A stretch of DNA of 64,000 bases from an uncultured Eubacteriales bacterium (GTDB lineage: Bacteria; Bacillota; Clostridia; Oscillospirales; Oscillospiraceae). Below, piece by piece: positions 43,644-51,676 of this stretch. The notes beneath the pieces were generated by a model that saw only the letters and a list, made by a program, of their open reading frames with translations, searched no databases and was not told where the DNA came from. Where the stretch lies: assembly GCA_905198835.1 (NCBI GenBank), contig CAJKDY010000006.1, forward strand, positions 1-64,000. The letters run 5' to 3'. Within the stretch, counting starts at the first letter, position 1, and each line of letters opens with the position of its first letter. Both the position numbers and the translations under genes were made by a program.

Positions 43644-44504
43644 ATGAAGATCACCCAAGGCGTTCGCCGGAAGCTGGTCCAGCTGTGCGCCTTTGGCTTT
43701 ACCAATGCCCATCTGGGCAACTTTGCCAAGGGCACGCTGTATACCGGCAAGTGGAAGCAGTTCTGCACCCCCGGTCTCAACTGTTATTCCTGCCCCGCCG
43801 CCGGCCTTTCCTGCCCCATCGGCGCGCTCCAGGCCGTGGCCGGTTCGCCCCGGTTCTCTGTCAGCTTTTATGTGGTCGGCTTTCTGCTGGCCCTGGGTGT
43901 GGTGCTGGGGCGGTTCATCTGCGGGTGGCTGTGTCCCTTTGGGCTGTTTCAGGAGCTTTTACACAAGATCCCAAGCCCCAAATTTAAGCTGCCCCGGTGG
44001 TGTAAGTACATCAAATACGCCGTGCTGGCCGTCTTTGTCGTGGCCCTGCCTATTCTGGCCGTGGGGGCCTCCGGCGTCAGCGATCCCGCCTTTTGCAAGT
44101 ACCTCTGCCCCGCGGGGACGCTGGAGGGTGGCCTGCCGCTGCTGGCGACCCACCCGGAGCTGCGGGCGGCCCTGGGGTGGCTGTTTGACTGGAAGGTGAT
44201 GGTGGCGGTGGCCGTGGTGATCGGCTCGGTGCTGGTCCAGCGGTTTTTCTGTAAGCTCCTGTGCCCCTTGGGCGCTGTTTACGCTATGCTGAACAAGCTC
44301 AGCCTCTACCAGCTCCACGTGGACCAAAACGCCTGCGTCTCCTGTAAAAAATGTGCCCAGGTCTGTCCTATGGACGTGGATCCGGTGGCCCAGCCTCGGT
44401 CGGCGGAGTGCATCCGCTGCGGTAAGTGCGCCGCCCAGTGCCCCACCCGGGCCATTCATCTGGGCTTTACCGAGGCAAAGCGTCCGGGCAAAAAGATACC
44501 TTGA
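43644..44504 (+). CDS. NapH/RsxB-like membrane 4Fe-4S protein
   Basis: 286 residues. Membrane helices at ~60-85, ~125-145 and ~180-200 are interspersed with Cys motifs of the NapH/CcoG type (FICGWLCPFG, CKYLCPAG, FFCKLLCPLG). Two C-terminal 4Fe-4S ferredoxin motifs follow (CVSCKKCAQVCPMD and CIRCGKCAAQCPT). An additional N-terminal CYSCPAAGLSCP cluster is present. It is likely to pass electrons across or along the membrane; donor and acceptor are unknown. ATG 43644 is used; it ends the six-gene run. Confidence 0.88.
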   Translation: MKITQGVRRKLVQLCAFGFTNAHLGNFAKGTLYTGKWKQFCTPGLNCYSCPAAGLSCPIGALQAVAGSPRFSVSFYVVGFLLALGVVLGRFICGWLCPFGLFQELLHKIPSPKFKLPRWCKYIKYAVLAVFVVALPILAVGASGVSDPAFCKYLCPAGTLEGGLPLLATHPELRAALGWLFDWKVMVAVAVVIGSVLVQRFFCKLLCPLGAVYAMLNKLSLYQLHVDQNACVSCKKCAQVCPMDVDPVAQPRSAECIRCGKCAAQCPTRAIHLGFTEAKRPGKKIP

Positions 44505-44531
44505 TCCTGCGAGAACCCGCCAAGAGAGGCC

Positions 44532-44564
44532 AATAACCGCACAGAACGTGCGGTTATTATTTTG
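44532..44564 (+). terminator. Intrinsic terminator of the SEDS-to-ferredoxin run
   Basis: AATAACCGCAC (44532-44542), loop AGAAC, GTGCGGTTATT (44548-44558), then ATTTTG. Confidence 0.85.
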
Positions 44565-44588
44565 CCCAAAAACCGTTAAAAATGTCCC

Positions 44589-44616
44589 TTGCTTTTTGTA
44601 TAGATTGTGGTATAAT
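44589..44616 (+). promoter_or_regulatory. Sigma-A promoter of the GlcNAc PTS operon
   Basis: TTGCTT (44589-44594), a 16-nt spacer, TATAAT (44611-44616) preceded by TGG (extended -10). It leaves a leader of about 118 nt before ptsI; no antiterminator structure was recognised in it by eye. Confidence 0.75.
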
Positions 44617-44740
44617 GAAAAGACAATATGGTAGCATTTTGTAAGAATTACCTGCATATTCCGCTTGTAGCCCGGCTCTGCCGGGGCACGCACAGCTGGT
44701 TGGACGGGAACGAACATCCAAAAAGATGGGAGGGATCGCC

Positions 44741-46351
44741 TTGAAGCTGACCGGGACCGGCGCCGCCGAGGGCATTGCCATTGCCAAGCTGTGGCGCTTG
44801 ACCACACCTGATCTGTCGGTCGAGCATGTCTCGGGTCTGGACCCCGAGGAGCAGCGCGTCCGCTTTGCCGCGGCCAAAGCACAGGCGGACCAGGAATTGG
44901 CCGCCCTCTACGCTTCCACCCAGGAGCGGGACGAGGAAGCGGCCATGATTTTTGACATCCACCGCATGATGCTGGAGGATCTGGACTTTGTGGAGGGCGT
45001 GGAGGCCATGCTGGCCGAGGGCGACAGCGCCGAGTGGGCCGTTCGGGAGACCGGGGAGCTGCTGCGGACCATGTTTTTGTCCATCGACGACGAGACCATG
45101 CGGGCACGGGCGGCAGACATTCTGGACGTCTCTGACCGCCTGGTGCGTATTTTAAAGGGCATCGAGGAACATCCCATGCCTCAGGAGCAGGTCATTTTGT
45201 GCGCGGAGGATCTGCTGCCCAGCCAGACGGTGCGGCTGGATAAGCGCTATGTAGTAGGCTGCGTCACCCGGGGGGGCTCGGTGACCTCCCATTCGGTGAT
45301 CCTGGCCCGCTCGTTGGGCATCGGCTGTATCGTAGCCATGGGGGAACAGTTTGACCGTCTTCCCGCAGAGGGCCTTGCCGCCATGGACGGGGCGGCGGGG
45401 GAGCTGGTGGTAGACCCCTCCGAAGAAGAGCTTACCGCCTACCGCCAGAAGCTGGCCCAGGCTGAGGAGCAAAAGACCCTGCTGGCGCAGTATGCCAACC
45501 GCCAGGCGGTGACCCGGTCGGGCCATAAGTGCTTGGTCTGCGCCAACATCGGCTCTGTCCACGACGCCCAGGTAGCCAAGGCCGCCGGGGCCGACGGCGT
45601 GGGCCTGTTCCGCAGTGAATTCCTCTATCTGGAAAGCCCCGACTTCCCCAGCGAGGAGACCCAGTTCCAGGCCTACAAGGCCGTGGTGGAGTTGTTCGCT
45701 CCCGCACCGGTGGTGGTGCGGACCCTGGACCTGGGCAGCGACAAGCAAGCGCCCTACTTCCAGATCCCCGATGAGGAAAATCCCGCCATGGGCTACCGGG
45801 CCATCCGCATCTGTCTGGACCGGCCCGAAATTTTCCGTACCCAGTTGCGGGCTTTGCTCCGGGCGTCCAGCTACGGCAACCTCCACATCATGCTTCCCAT
45901 GATCACGGGCGTCAGCCAGGTGGAGCGGGCCAAGGCCATCCTGACCCAGCTGGAGGCCGAGCTGCGCGGCGAGGGGGTAGAAGTAGCGCCCTACAAGCTG
46001 GGCATCATGATCGAGACCCCTGCCGCCGCTGTGATGAGCGATGTGCTGGCTCCCATGGTGGACTTCTTCTCCGTGGGCACCAACGACCTGACCCAGTACA
46101 CCATGGCCGCCGACCGCATGAACCCCAAGGTGGCCGACATCTTCAACGCCCGGGACCCGGCGGTGGGCCGGATGATCGCCATGGCCGCCAAGTCTGCCCA
46201 TGACGCCGGCATCTGGATCGGCGTCTGCGGCGAGGCGGGGGCGGACACGGCGCTGACCGACTTCTTTATGCACAATAAAATCGACGAACTCAGTGTCTCC
46301 TGCGGTTCTATTTTAAAGGTCCGCCGGGCTGTCTGCGAAAGCGAGGGATAA
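44741..46351 (+). CDS. ptsI: PTS enzyme I (phosphoenolpyruvate-protein phosphotransferase)
   Basis: 536 residues from TTG 44741, preferred because GGAGGG lies 6 nt upstream and the product then begins LKLTGTGAAEG, a normal EI start. It autophosphorylates from PEP and passes phosphate to HPr. The catalytic His lies in TSHSVILARSLGI and the C-terminal domain has FFSVGTNDLTQYTMAADR and active-site Cys in VCGEAGAD. The residues before TSH read GGSV where most EI have (A/G)GGR, so the usual Arg is Val. It heads the operon with nagA, IIA, HPr and IICB. Confidence 0.93.
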   Translation: MKLTGTGAAEGIAIAKLWRLTTPDLSVEHVSGLDPEEQRVRFAAAKAQADQELAALYASTQERDEEAAMIFDIHRMMLEDLDFVEGVEAMLAEGDSAEWAVRETGELLRTMFLSIDDETMRARAADILDVSDRLVRILKGIEEHPMPQEQVILCAEDLLPSQTVRLDKRYVVGCVTRGGSVTSHSVILARSLGIGCIVAMGEQFDRLPAEGLAAMDGAAGELVVDPSEEELTAYRQKLAQAEEQKTLLAQYANRQAVTRSGHKCLVCANIGSVHDAQVAKAAGADGVGLFRSEFLYLESPDFPSEETQFQAYKAVVELFAPAPVVVRTLDLGSDKQAPYFQIPDEENPAMGYRAIRICLDRPEIFRTQLRALLRASSYGNLHIMLPMITGVSQVERAKAILTQLEAELRGEGVEVAPYKLGIMIETPAAAVMSDVLAPMVDFFSVGTNDLTQYTMAADRMNPKVADIFNARDPAVGRMIAMAAKSAHDAGIWIGVCGEAGADTALTDFFMHNKIDELSVSCGSILKVRRAVCESEG

Positions 46352-46354
46352 GCG

Positions 46355-47485
46355 GTGTATTTTAAAAACGCCATGGTCTACACCCGCGGCTTTACCTTTC
46401 GCCTGGGGGCATTTGGTGTGGAGAATGGACGCTTTGTGGACGTGCTGGGTCCGGAGCATCCAGACGCGGTGGATCTCCGGGGCGCCTATGTTATTCCCGG
46501 ATTGATCGACATCCACACCCATGGCAATTCCGGCGCGGACTTCTGCGACGGCGACGAGCAGGGCCTCCGGCGCATGGCCCGCTACAACGCCCAAAACGGC
46601 GTCACCGCCTTTACTCCCGCCTCCATGACTCTGCCCTACGACGTGCTGGAAAAGGCCTTTGCCGTAGGCCGCGCGGTGGCCGATGCCCCTGACGCGGACG
46701 GAGCCCGGCTTCTGGGGGTCAATATGGAAGGCCCCTTTTTCTCGGAAAAGCGAAAGGGAGCGCAAAACGCTGCCTACTTAAAGTTGCCCGACCTGGACGC
46801 CTTCCGGCGGCTGCAGCAGGGCAGCGGCGGGCTGGTCAAGATCGTGGACCTGGCCCCGGAACTGCCCGGCGCGGCGGAATTTGCCAAGGAGGCCGCCCGG
46901 ACCTGCACCGTCTCCGTAGCCCACACCGACGCTAGCTATGACCAGGCCGCCGCGGTATTCGACGCCGGGGCCACCCACCTGACCCACCTCTATAACGCCA
47001 TGCCCGGCATCCACCACCGCCAGCCCGGTCCCATCGGCGCGGCCTCCGAGCGGGAAAACGTCATGGCCGAACTGATCTGTGACGGCGTCCACTCCCACCC
47101 AAGCGCCGTTCGGATGGCCTTCAAGCTCTTCCCGGAGCGTATCTGCCTGATCTCCGATTCCATGCGGGCCTGTGGGATGCCAGAGGGGGAATCGGAGCTG
47201 GGCGGGCAAAAGGTCTTCCTCAAGGGCCGCATGGCCACCCTGGCCGACGGCACCATCGCGGGCTCGGCCACCAACCTCTACGACTGCATGACCACCGCCG
47301 TCTCTTTCGGTATTCCGGCTTGCCAGGCCGTCCGGGCCGCCACCTGGAACCCGGCCCATGAGATCGGCGCTCTGGCCGAGCGCGGCTCCATCGAAAACGG
47401 CAAGCTGGCCGACTTTGTGGTGTGCGACGCCCAGCTTTGCCGCCAGAAGGTCTACCTGGGCGGTCAGGAGGTCCCGGCTAAGTAA
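46355..47485 (+). CDS. nagA: N-acetylglucosamine-6-phosphate deacetylase
   Basis: 376 residues. Converts GlcNAc-6-P, the product of PTS uptake, to glucosamine-6-P and acetate. Amidohydrolase motifs are visible: LIDIHTHGNSGADF, the metal ligand Glu in NMEGPFF, HTDASYD and THLYNAMPGIHHRQPG, and the catalytic Asp in LISDSMRACG. The start is GTG 46355, 4 nt after the ptsI stop. Its place between ptsI and the IIA/HPr/IICB genes sets the sugar specificity of the operon. nagB is not in the window. Confidence 0.94.
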   Translation: MYFKNAMVYTRGFTFRLGAFGVENGRFVDVLGPEHPDAVDLRGAYVIPGLIDIHTHGNSGADFCDGDEQGLRRMARYNAQNGVTAFTPASMTLPYDVLEKAFAVGRAVADAPDADGARLLGVNMEGPFFSEKRKGAQNAAYLKLPDLDAFRRLQQGSGGLVKIVDLAPELPGAAEFAKEAARTCTVSVAHTDASYDQAAAVFDAGATHLTHLYNAMPGIHHRQPGPIGAASERENVMAELICDGVHSHPSAVRMAFKLFPERICLISDSMRACGMPEGESELGGQKVFLKGRMATLADGTIAGSATNLYDCMTTAVSFGIPACQAVRAATWNPAHEIGALAERGSIENGKLADFVVCDAQLCRQKVYLGGQEVPAK

Positions 47486-47502
47486 AGAAAGTTCTTGACC
47501 CC

Positions 47503-47541
47503 AAAGCGGGTACCCGCTTTTTGTTATGCGCAGCATAACAA
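47503..47541 (+). promoter_or_regulatory. Paired inverted repeats between nagA and the IIA gene
   Basis: AAAGCGGG-TA-CCCGCTTT (47503-47520) followed by TT is a short terminator-like hairpin. Directly after it lies the perfect inverted repeat TTGTTATGC-GCA-GCATAACAA (47521-47541). The second could be an operator or a second hairpin. No clear promoter was found before the IIA gene. Confidence 0.6.
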
Positions 47542-47592
47542 AAATGACGTGCTACCATCATATGATCCTATAAGAAGAGAGGAGCGTTTCCC

Positions 47593-48084
47593 ATGGGTAT
47601 TTTTGACAAACTCTTCGGCGGCAAGAACGATCACATTTCCGTGGCCGCCCCCGTCACCGGAGAGGCCGTGCCCCTCAGCGAGGTCAGCGACCCCACCTTT
47701 GGCGAGGAGATCTTAGGCAAGGGGGCTGCCATCCGTCCCACGGAGGGCAAGGTGTACGCACCCTTTGACGGCACCGTGGACATGATGTTTGAGACCGGCC
47801 ACGCCGTCAACCTGATCTCCGACGACGGCGTGGAGCTGCTCATCCACGTGGGGCTGGACACCGTCAAACTCAAGGGCGAGCACTACACCGCCCACGTCCA
47901 AAACGGCGATAAGGTCAAGCTGGGCCAGCTTATTTTGGAGTTTGACCCCGCCGCTATCGCCGCCGCGGGCTACGACGTCATCACCCCTGTGGTGGTGTGC
48001 AACACCGCCGACTTCGCCGCTGTGACGCCCCAGCTGGGGACGCTTACCCACGGCGACGCGCTTTTGACCCTGACGAAATCATGA
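47593..48084 (+). CDS. PTS glucose-family IIA component
   Basis: A 163-residue single-domain IIA(Glc). The phosphorylated His is in ELLIHVGLDTVKLKGE, with the second active-site His in TGHAVNLIS. It accepts phosphate from HPr and passes it to the IIB domain encoded two genes downstream. Start ATG 47593 with GGAG 9 nt upstream. A free IIA is consistent with the IICB at 48473 lacking its own IIA domain. Confidence 0.94.
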   Translation: MGIFDKLFGGKNDHISVAAPVTGEAVPLSEVSDPTFGEEILGKGAAIRPTEGKVYAPFDGTVDMMFETGHAVNLISDDGVELLIHVGLDTVKLKGEHYTAHVQNGDKVKLGQLILEFDPAAIAAAGYDVITPVVVCNTADFAAVTPQLGTLTHGDALLTLTKS

Positions 48085-48101
48085 GAGGAGCCGTTTGATC
48101 T

Positions 48102-48359
48102 ATGAAAACCTTCGACCACGTGATCCAAGACCCTCTGGGTCTCCACGCCCGGCCCGCCGGACTGCTGGCCAAAGCCGCCGCCGGCTATCAGTGCGCCATC
48201 CAGGTCAAGGCCCCCAAGGGCGAGGCCGACTGCAAGCGCCTCATGGCTGTGATGCGCATGGCCGCCAAGGCCGGAGACACCCTTTCCTTCACCTGCGACG
48301 GCCCCGACGAGGATGCCGCCGTGGCCGGGCTCCAGGACTTTTTGAAGGAAAATCTGTAA
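48102..48359 (+). CDS. ptsH: Phosphocarrier protein HPr (non-canonical, Arg46)
   Basis: 85 residues. His15 in GLHARPAG is the site phosphorylated by enzyme I. The site of regulatory Ser46 in Firmicute HPr (KSIMGVM) reads CKRLMAVM here, placing Arg at residue 46. HPr kinase could not phosphorylate this protein there, so it cannot act as the usual P-Ser-HPr corepressor of CcpA. It lies 17 nt after the IIA gene and 113 nt before the IICB gene. Confidence 0.93.
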   Translation: MKTFDHVIQDPLGLHARPAGLLAKAAAGYQCAIQVKAPKGEADCKRLMAVMRMAAKAGDTLSFTCDGPDEDAAVAGLQDFLKENL

Positions 48360-48472
48360 GTCCCCGTCGGGGGCTTCCCAACTTGTTTTCCATAGCCGTT
48401 GTGGGCCGACGGCGGGAAAAGATAGGACCATAGCAACTGCGTTCTCACTTTGAAAAGGAGGAGAGACCTATT

Positions 48473-49966
48473 ATGATGAAACGACTGCAAAAGCTAGGTA
48501 AGGCCTTGATGTTGCCTGTCGCGGTGCTCCCCATCTGCGGTATCCTCATGGGCATCGGCTACGCCATCGCTCCCGGCGTTATGGGCGTGCCTGGGGCCGC
48601 CACAGAGGGCGTTGCCTACGCCATCGGCCTGTTCTTGGTCAAGGCTGGCGGCGCCATCATCGACAACATGGCCATCCTGTTCGCGATCGGTGTGGGCGTT
48701 GGCCTTTCTAAGGACAACGACGGCACCGGCGGCGTGGCCGCTCTGGTCAGCTGGCTGATGATGACCACCCTGGTGGGCAATGCCGGGGCCATCATTCCCA
48801 AGCTGGTGGAGAACGAGACCTGGGGCGTGGCGTACAGCAAGATCGCCAACCCCTTCATCGGTATCCTGGCCGGTATCATTGGCGCCATGTGCTACAACAA
48901 GTTCCGGGGCACCAAGCTGCCTGACTTCCTGGCCTTCTTCTCGGGCAAGCGCTCGGTGGCCATCGTCACCGGCGTTGTGTCCATCCTGGTGTCTGTGGTG
49001 CTGCTGTTCGCGTGGCCCATCATCTTCAGCGCTCTGGTTTGGATCGGCTCCACCGTGGCCAAGCTGGACGTTGTGGGCGTTGGTATCTACACCTTCCTCA
49101 ACCGTCTGCTCATCCCCACCGGCCTCCACCACGCGGTGAACAACGTCTTCTGGTTCGACACCATCGGCCTGGGCGACCTGTCCGCCTATTGGGGCGGCCA
49201 GAGCGGCATTATCGCCAAGGAGCTGATGGGTCAGGAGATCTCCTGGTCCGTGGGTCAGTACATGGCCGGCTTCTTCCCCAGCATGATGTTCGGTATTCCC
49301 GGCGCGGCCCTGGCCATGATCCTCACCGCCAAGACCAAGAAGCGTAAGTACGCCATCGGCATCGTGGGCTCCGCTGCCATCTGCGCGTTCATCTGCGGCG
49401 TCACCGAGCCCTTCGAATTCGCCTTTATGTTCCTGGCCTTCCCGCTGTACGTGGTCTACGCTCTGCTCTACGCCGTCTTCGCCATGATCACCGTGGCTCT
49501 GGGCTTCCGGGCCGGCTTCTGCTTCTCCGCCGGCGCCACCGACCTGCTGTTTGGCGCGTCTTTGCCCGCGGCCAACAACTACTGGGTCATGATCCCCATG
49601 GCCATCGCCGCCTTCGCTGTGTTCTTCCTGGTGTTCTACTTCGCCATCAAGAAGTGGGACCTGAAGACCCCTGGCCGTGAAGACGACGACACCGAGGCCG
49701 AGATGAAGGTGGAGCTGGCCAACGACGACTATACCGCCATTGCCAAGACCATTCTGGAGGGCCTGGGCGGCGCGGAGAATATCGCCGAGGCCGATCACTG
49801 CATCACCCGTCTTCGCATGGAGGTCAAGGACTCTTTGCTGGTGGACGAGAAAAAGATCAAGTCCGCCGGCATCTCCGGCGTCATCCGTCCCTCCAAGACC
49901 GCGGTCCAGGTCATCGTCGGACCCAAGGTCCAGTTCGTGTTCGACGAGCTGAAGAAGCTGCTGTGA
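48473..49966 (+). CDS. nagE: PTS N-acetylglucosamine-specific IICB permease
   Basis: 497 residues. The IIC membrane domain (~1-390) has the family segment IPTGLHHAVNNVFWFDTIG with a following GDLSAYWG of NagE type, and CGVTEPFEFAFMFLAFPLY. The IIB domain (~415-497) carries the phosphorylated Cys in ADHCITRLRMEV. It imports and phosphorylates the sugar, most likely GlcNAc given nagA in the operon; glucose remains possible. AAGGAGG 11 nt upstream fixes ATG 48473. The 113-nt gap before it contains a CCGTCGG/CCGACGG pairing. Confidence 0.9.
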   Translation: MMKRLQKLGKALMLPVAVLPICGILMGIGYAIAPGVMGVPGAATEGVAYAIGLFLVKAGGAIIDNMAILFAIGVGVGLSKDNDGTGGVAALVSWLMMTTLVGNAGAIIPKLVENETWGVAYSKIANPFIGILAGIIGAMCYNKFRGTKLPDFLAFFSGKRSVAIVTGVVSILVSVVLLFAWPIIFSALVWIGSTVAKLDVVGVGIYTFLNRLLIPTGLHHAVNNVFWFDTIGLGDLSAYWGGQSGIIAKELMGQEISWSVGQYMAGFFPSMMFGIPGAALAMILTAKTKKRKYAIGIVGSAAICAFICGVTEPFEFAFMFLAFPLYVVYALLYAVFAMITVALGFRAGFCFSAGATDLLFGASLPAANNYWVMIPMAIAAFAVFFLVFYFAIKKWDLKTPGREDDDTEAEMKVELANDDYTAIAKTILEGLGGAENIAEADHCITRLRMEVKDSLLVDEKKIKSAGISGVIRPSKTAVQVIVGPKVQFVFDELKKLL

Positions 49967-50037
49967 TCCAACACGCCATGCGGCCCACGCGAGGCGTTTT
50001 TCCCAGAGACAAGACCCTGACCCCAGCATGACCCAAA

Positions 50038-50070
50038 GCCCCTCCGCGCCAAGCGCGGAGGGGCCTTCTT
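50038..50070 (+). terminator. Terminator-like hairpin after the PTS operon
   Basis: GCCCCTCCGCGC (50038-50049), loop CAA, GCGCGGAGGGGC (50053-50064), followed by a short imperfect T-rich tail CTTCTT. Confidence 0.78.
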
Positions 50071-50093
50071 ATCCGCTGGCCGGAGGGTTGGCC

Positions 50094-50122
50094 TTGCATT
50101 TTTTTCCGGGCCATGCTACACT
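50094..50122 (+). promoter_or_regulatory. Sigma-A promoter of the epimerase-HAD pair
   Basis: TTGCAT (50094-50099), a 17-nt spacer, TACACT (50117-50122) preceded by TGC (extended -10). Confidence 0.75.
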
Positions 50123-50185
50123 GATTTTACCCAGCCGGCGCAGCGAAACGCGCGCTTATGGGGATCGAAATAAGGGGGCTTTGGC

Positions 50186-50971
50186 ATGGAATACAGCGTG
50201 AAAAACGACTATTTGACCCTGACTGTCCAGACCCACGGCGGCCTGCTCCACGCCGTCACCAAGCAAGGCGGCCAGGAGCTGCTCTGGGGCGGCGATCCCG
50301 CCGTGTGGCCCTCCCGGGCGCCGGTGTGCTTTCCCTGGTGTGGCAATGTTCAGGAGGGCTGGTACGAGCTGGACGGCAGCCGCCATCAGGCCGCGACCCG
50401 CCACGGCTTTGTCCGGGACGTGGAGCATGTCCTGACTGGCCAAAGCCCGGATACCGTTACCTTTTCCATGGACCATCCCGGCGACGAGACCTGGCCCTGG
50501 CCCTTTACCTTCCAGACCGTCCACAAACTCTCGGGCAAGCGAGTCCAGACCATCTGTACCGCCGCCAACCGCTCTGACCGGCCCATGCCCGTCCAGCTGG
50601 GCTTCCACCCGGCCTTCCGGGTGCCCTTTGTGGCGGGGAGCGCGCTCACAGAGTATGCCTTTCATTTTCAAAGCGGCAAGGTGATCGCCCTGGAGGAGCA
50701 CCTTTTTGACAACGATTCCTTCCCGGTGGACGATACCGGCGACTGGTGCCGATTAGAGCATACCCCGTCGGGCCGGTACATCCAGGTGGCCACCGCCGGG
50801 TTTTTTACCACCCTTCTCTGGAGCAAGCCCGGCGTGCCCGGCTTTGTGTGCGTCGAGCCCTGGGACGGCTTTGTGGGCCAGAGCCACGACCTCTTTGCCC
50901 GGCCCGGCACGTCCGCCCTGGCCCCCGGCCAGAGCAAGACCTGGACCCTGACCATGGATTTCGAGGTGTGA
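50186..50971 (+). CDS. Aldose 1-epimerase family protein
   Basis: 261 residues of the galactose mutarotase fold. RAPVCFPWCGNVQ, RHGFVRD and LGFHPAFRVPF contain the His residues expected at the active site, and VCVEPWDGF carries the conserved Glu. It probably interconverts anomers of a hexose or hexose phosphate; the substrate is not known. ATG 50186. It is followed after 1 nt by a HAD phosphatase, so the two may handle the same sugar phosphate. Confidence 0.88.
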   Translation: MEYSVKNDYLTLTVQTHGGLLHAVTKQGGQELLWGGDPAVWPSRAPVCFPWCGNVQEGWYELDGSRHQAATRHGFVRDVEHVLTGQSPDTVTFSMDHPGDETWPWPFTFQTVHKLSGKRVQTICTAANRSDRPMPVQLGFHPAFRVPFVAGSALTEYAFHFQSGKVIALEEHLFDNDSFPVDDTGDWCRLEHTPSGRYIQVATAGFFTTLLWSKPGVPGFVCVEPWDGFVGQSHDLFARPGTSALAPGQSKTWTLTMDFEV

Positions 50972-50972
50972 C

Positions 50973-51608
50973 ATGGGCTATTCGCATATCGTCTTTGACG
51001 TAGACGGCACCCTGATCGACACGTTTTACTCCAATATGCGCTCCCTCCAGGAGGTCCTGCAGGAGCTGACCGGCCAGGTCCGCTCCATGGAGGACCTGGG
51101 TCAGTACTTTGGCATTACCGGCCTGGACGCCGCCCTCCAGCTGGGCTTTGCCGACCCACACGCCGCCCTGCGGCAGTGGGAAGAGACCCTTTGCAAATAT
51201 ACCGACCACAACAGACTCTATGACGGCATAGAAGCGCTGCTGGACCGGCTCACCCAGGCCGGGTGCGGCCTGGGCGTAGTCACCTCCCGCACCCGGGCCG
51301 AGGTGGAGGTCGACCCCATTCTCTGCTCCATCGCCCCGTATTTTCAGCACATCATCACCGCTGACGATACCCCGCGCCATAAGCCCCATCCCGACCCCTT
51401 GCTTCGCTACATGGCCCTGGCCGGCTGCGCGCCGGAGCAGGTCCTCTTCATCGGCGACAGTGCCTATGATATGCAGTGCGCCGCTGCCGCGGGCGCGGCA
51501 TCAGGGCTGGCTCTTTGGGGGGCCCAGGAGCCGCAGACGTGTACCCATCTGCTGGAGCGGCCGGAGGACGTGGCGTCGCTCTGTGACGGCCGTACCCGCA
51601 CGGTCTGA
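50973..51608 (+). CDS. HAD-superfamily phosphatase (phosphoglycolate phosphatase-like)
   Basis: 211 residues. Motif I FDVDGTLIDT with the nucleophilic Asp, motif II Thr/Ser in VVTSRTR, motif III Lys in RHKPHPDP and motif IV GDSAYDM are all present, with a helical C1 cap. The substrate is unknown; a sugar phosphate is suggested by the 1-nt spacing to the epimerase gene. Confidence 0.9.
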   Translation: MGYSHIVFDVDGTLIDTFYSNMRSLQEVLQELTGQVRSMEDLGQYFGITGLDAALQLGFADPHAALRQWEETLCKYTDHNRLYDGIEALLDRLTQAGCGLGVVTSRTRAEVEVDPILCSIAPYFQHIITADDTPRHKPHPDPLLRYMALAGCAPEQVLFIGDSAYDMQCAAAAGAASGLALWGAQEPQTCTHLLERPEDVASLCDGRTRTV

Positions 51609-51628
51609 CCAGACGGAAAGGGACATGA

Positions 51629-51668
51629 AAAACGCCCGGGATCCGAAGGATCCCGGGCGTTTCATTTT
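51629..51668 (+). terminator. Bidirectional intrinsic terminator
   Basis: AAACGCCCGGGATCC pairs with GGATCCCGGGCGTTT through loop GAA, with T residues on the plus side and an A run (51628-51632) giving a T run on minus. It separates convergent genes. Confidence 0.92.
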
Positions 51669-51676
51669 AAGTGAGC

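Noticed and set aside
44617..44740. Antiterminator or riboswitch in the ptsI leader
   Set aside because: A short CCCGGC/GCCGGGG pairing exists, but no conserved antiterminator target or terminator was recognised.
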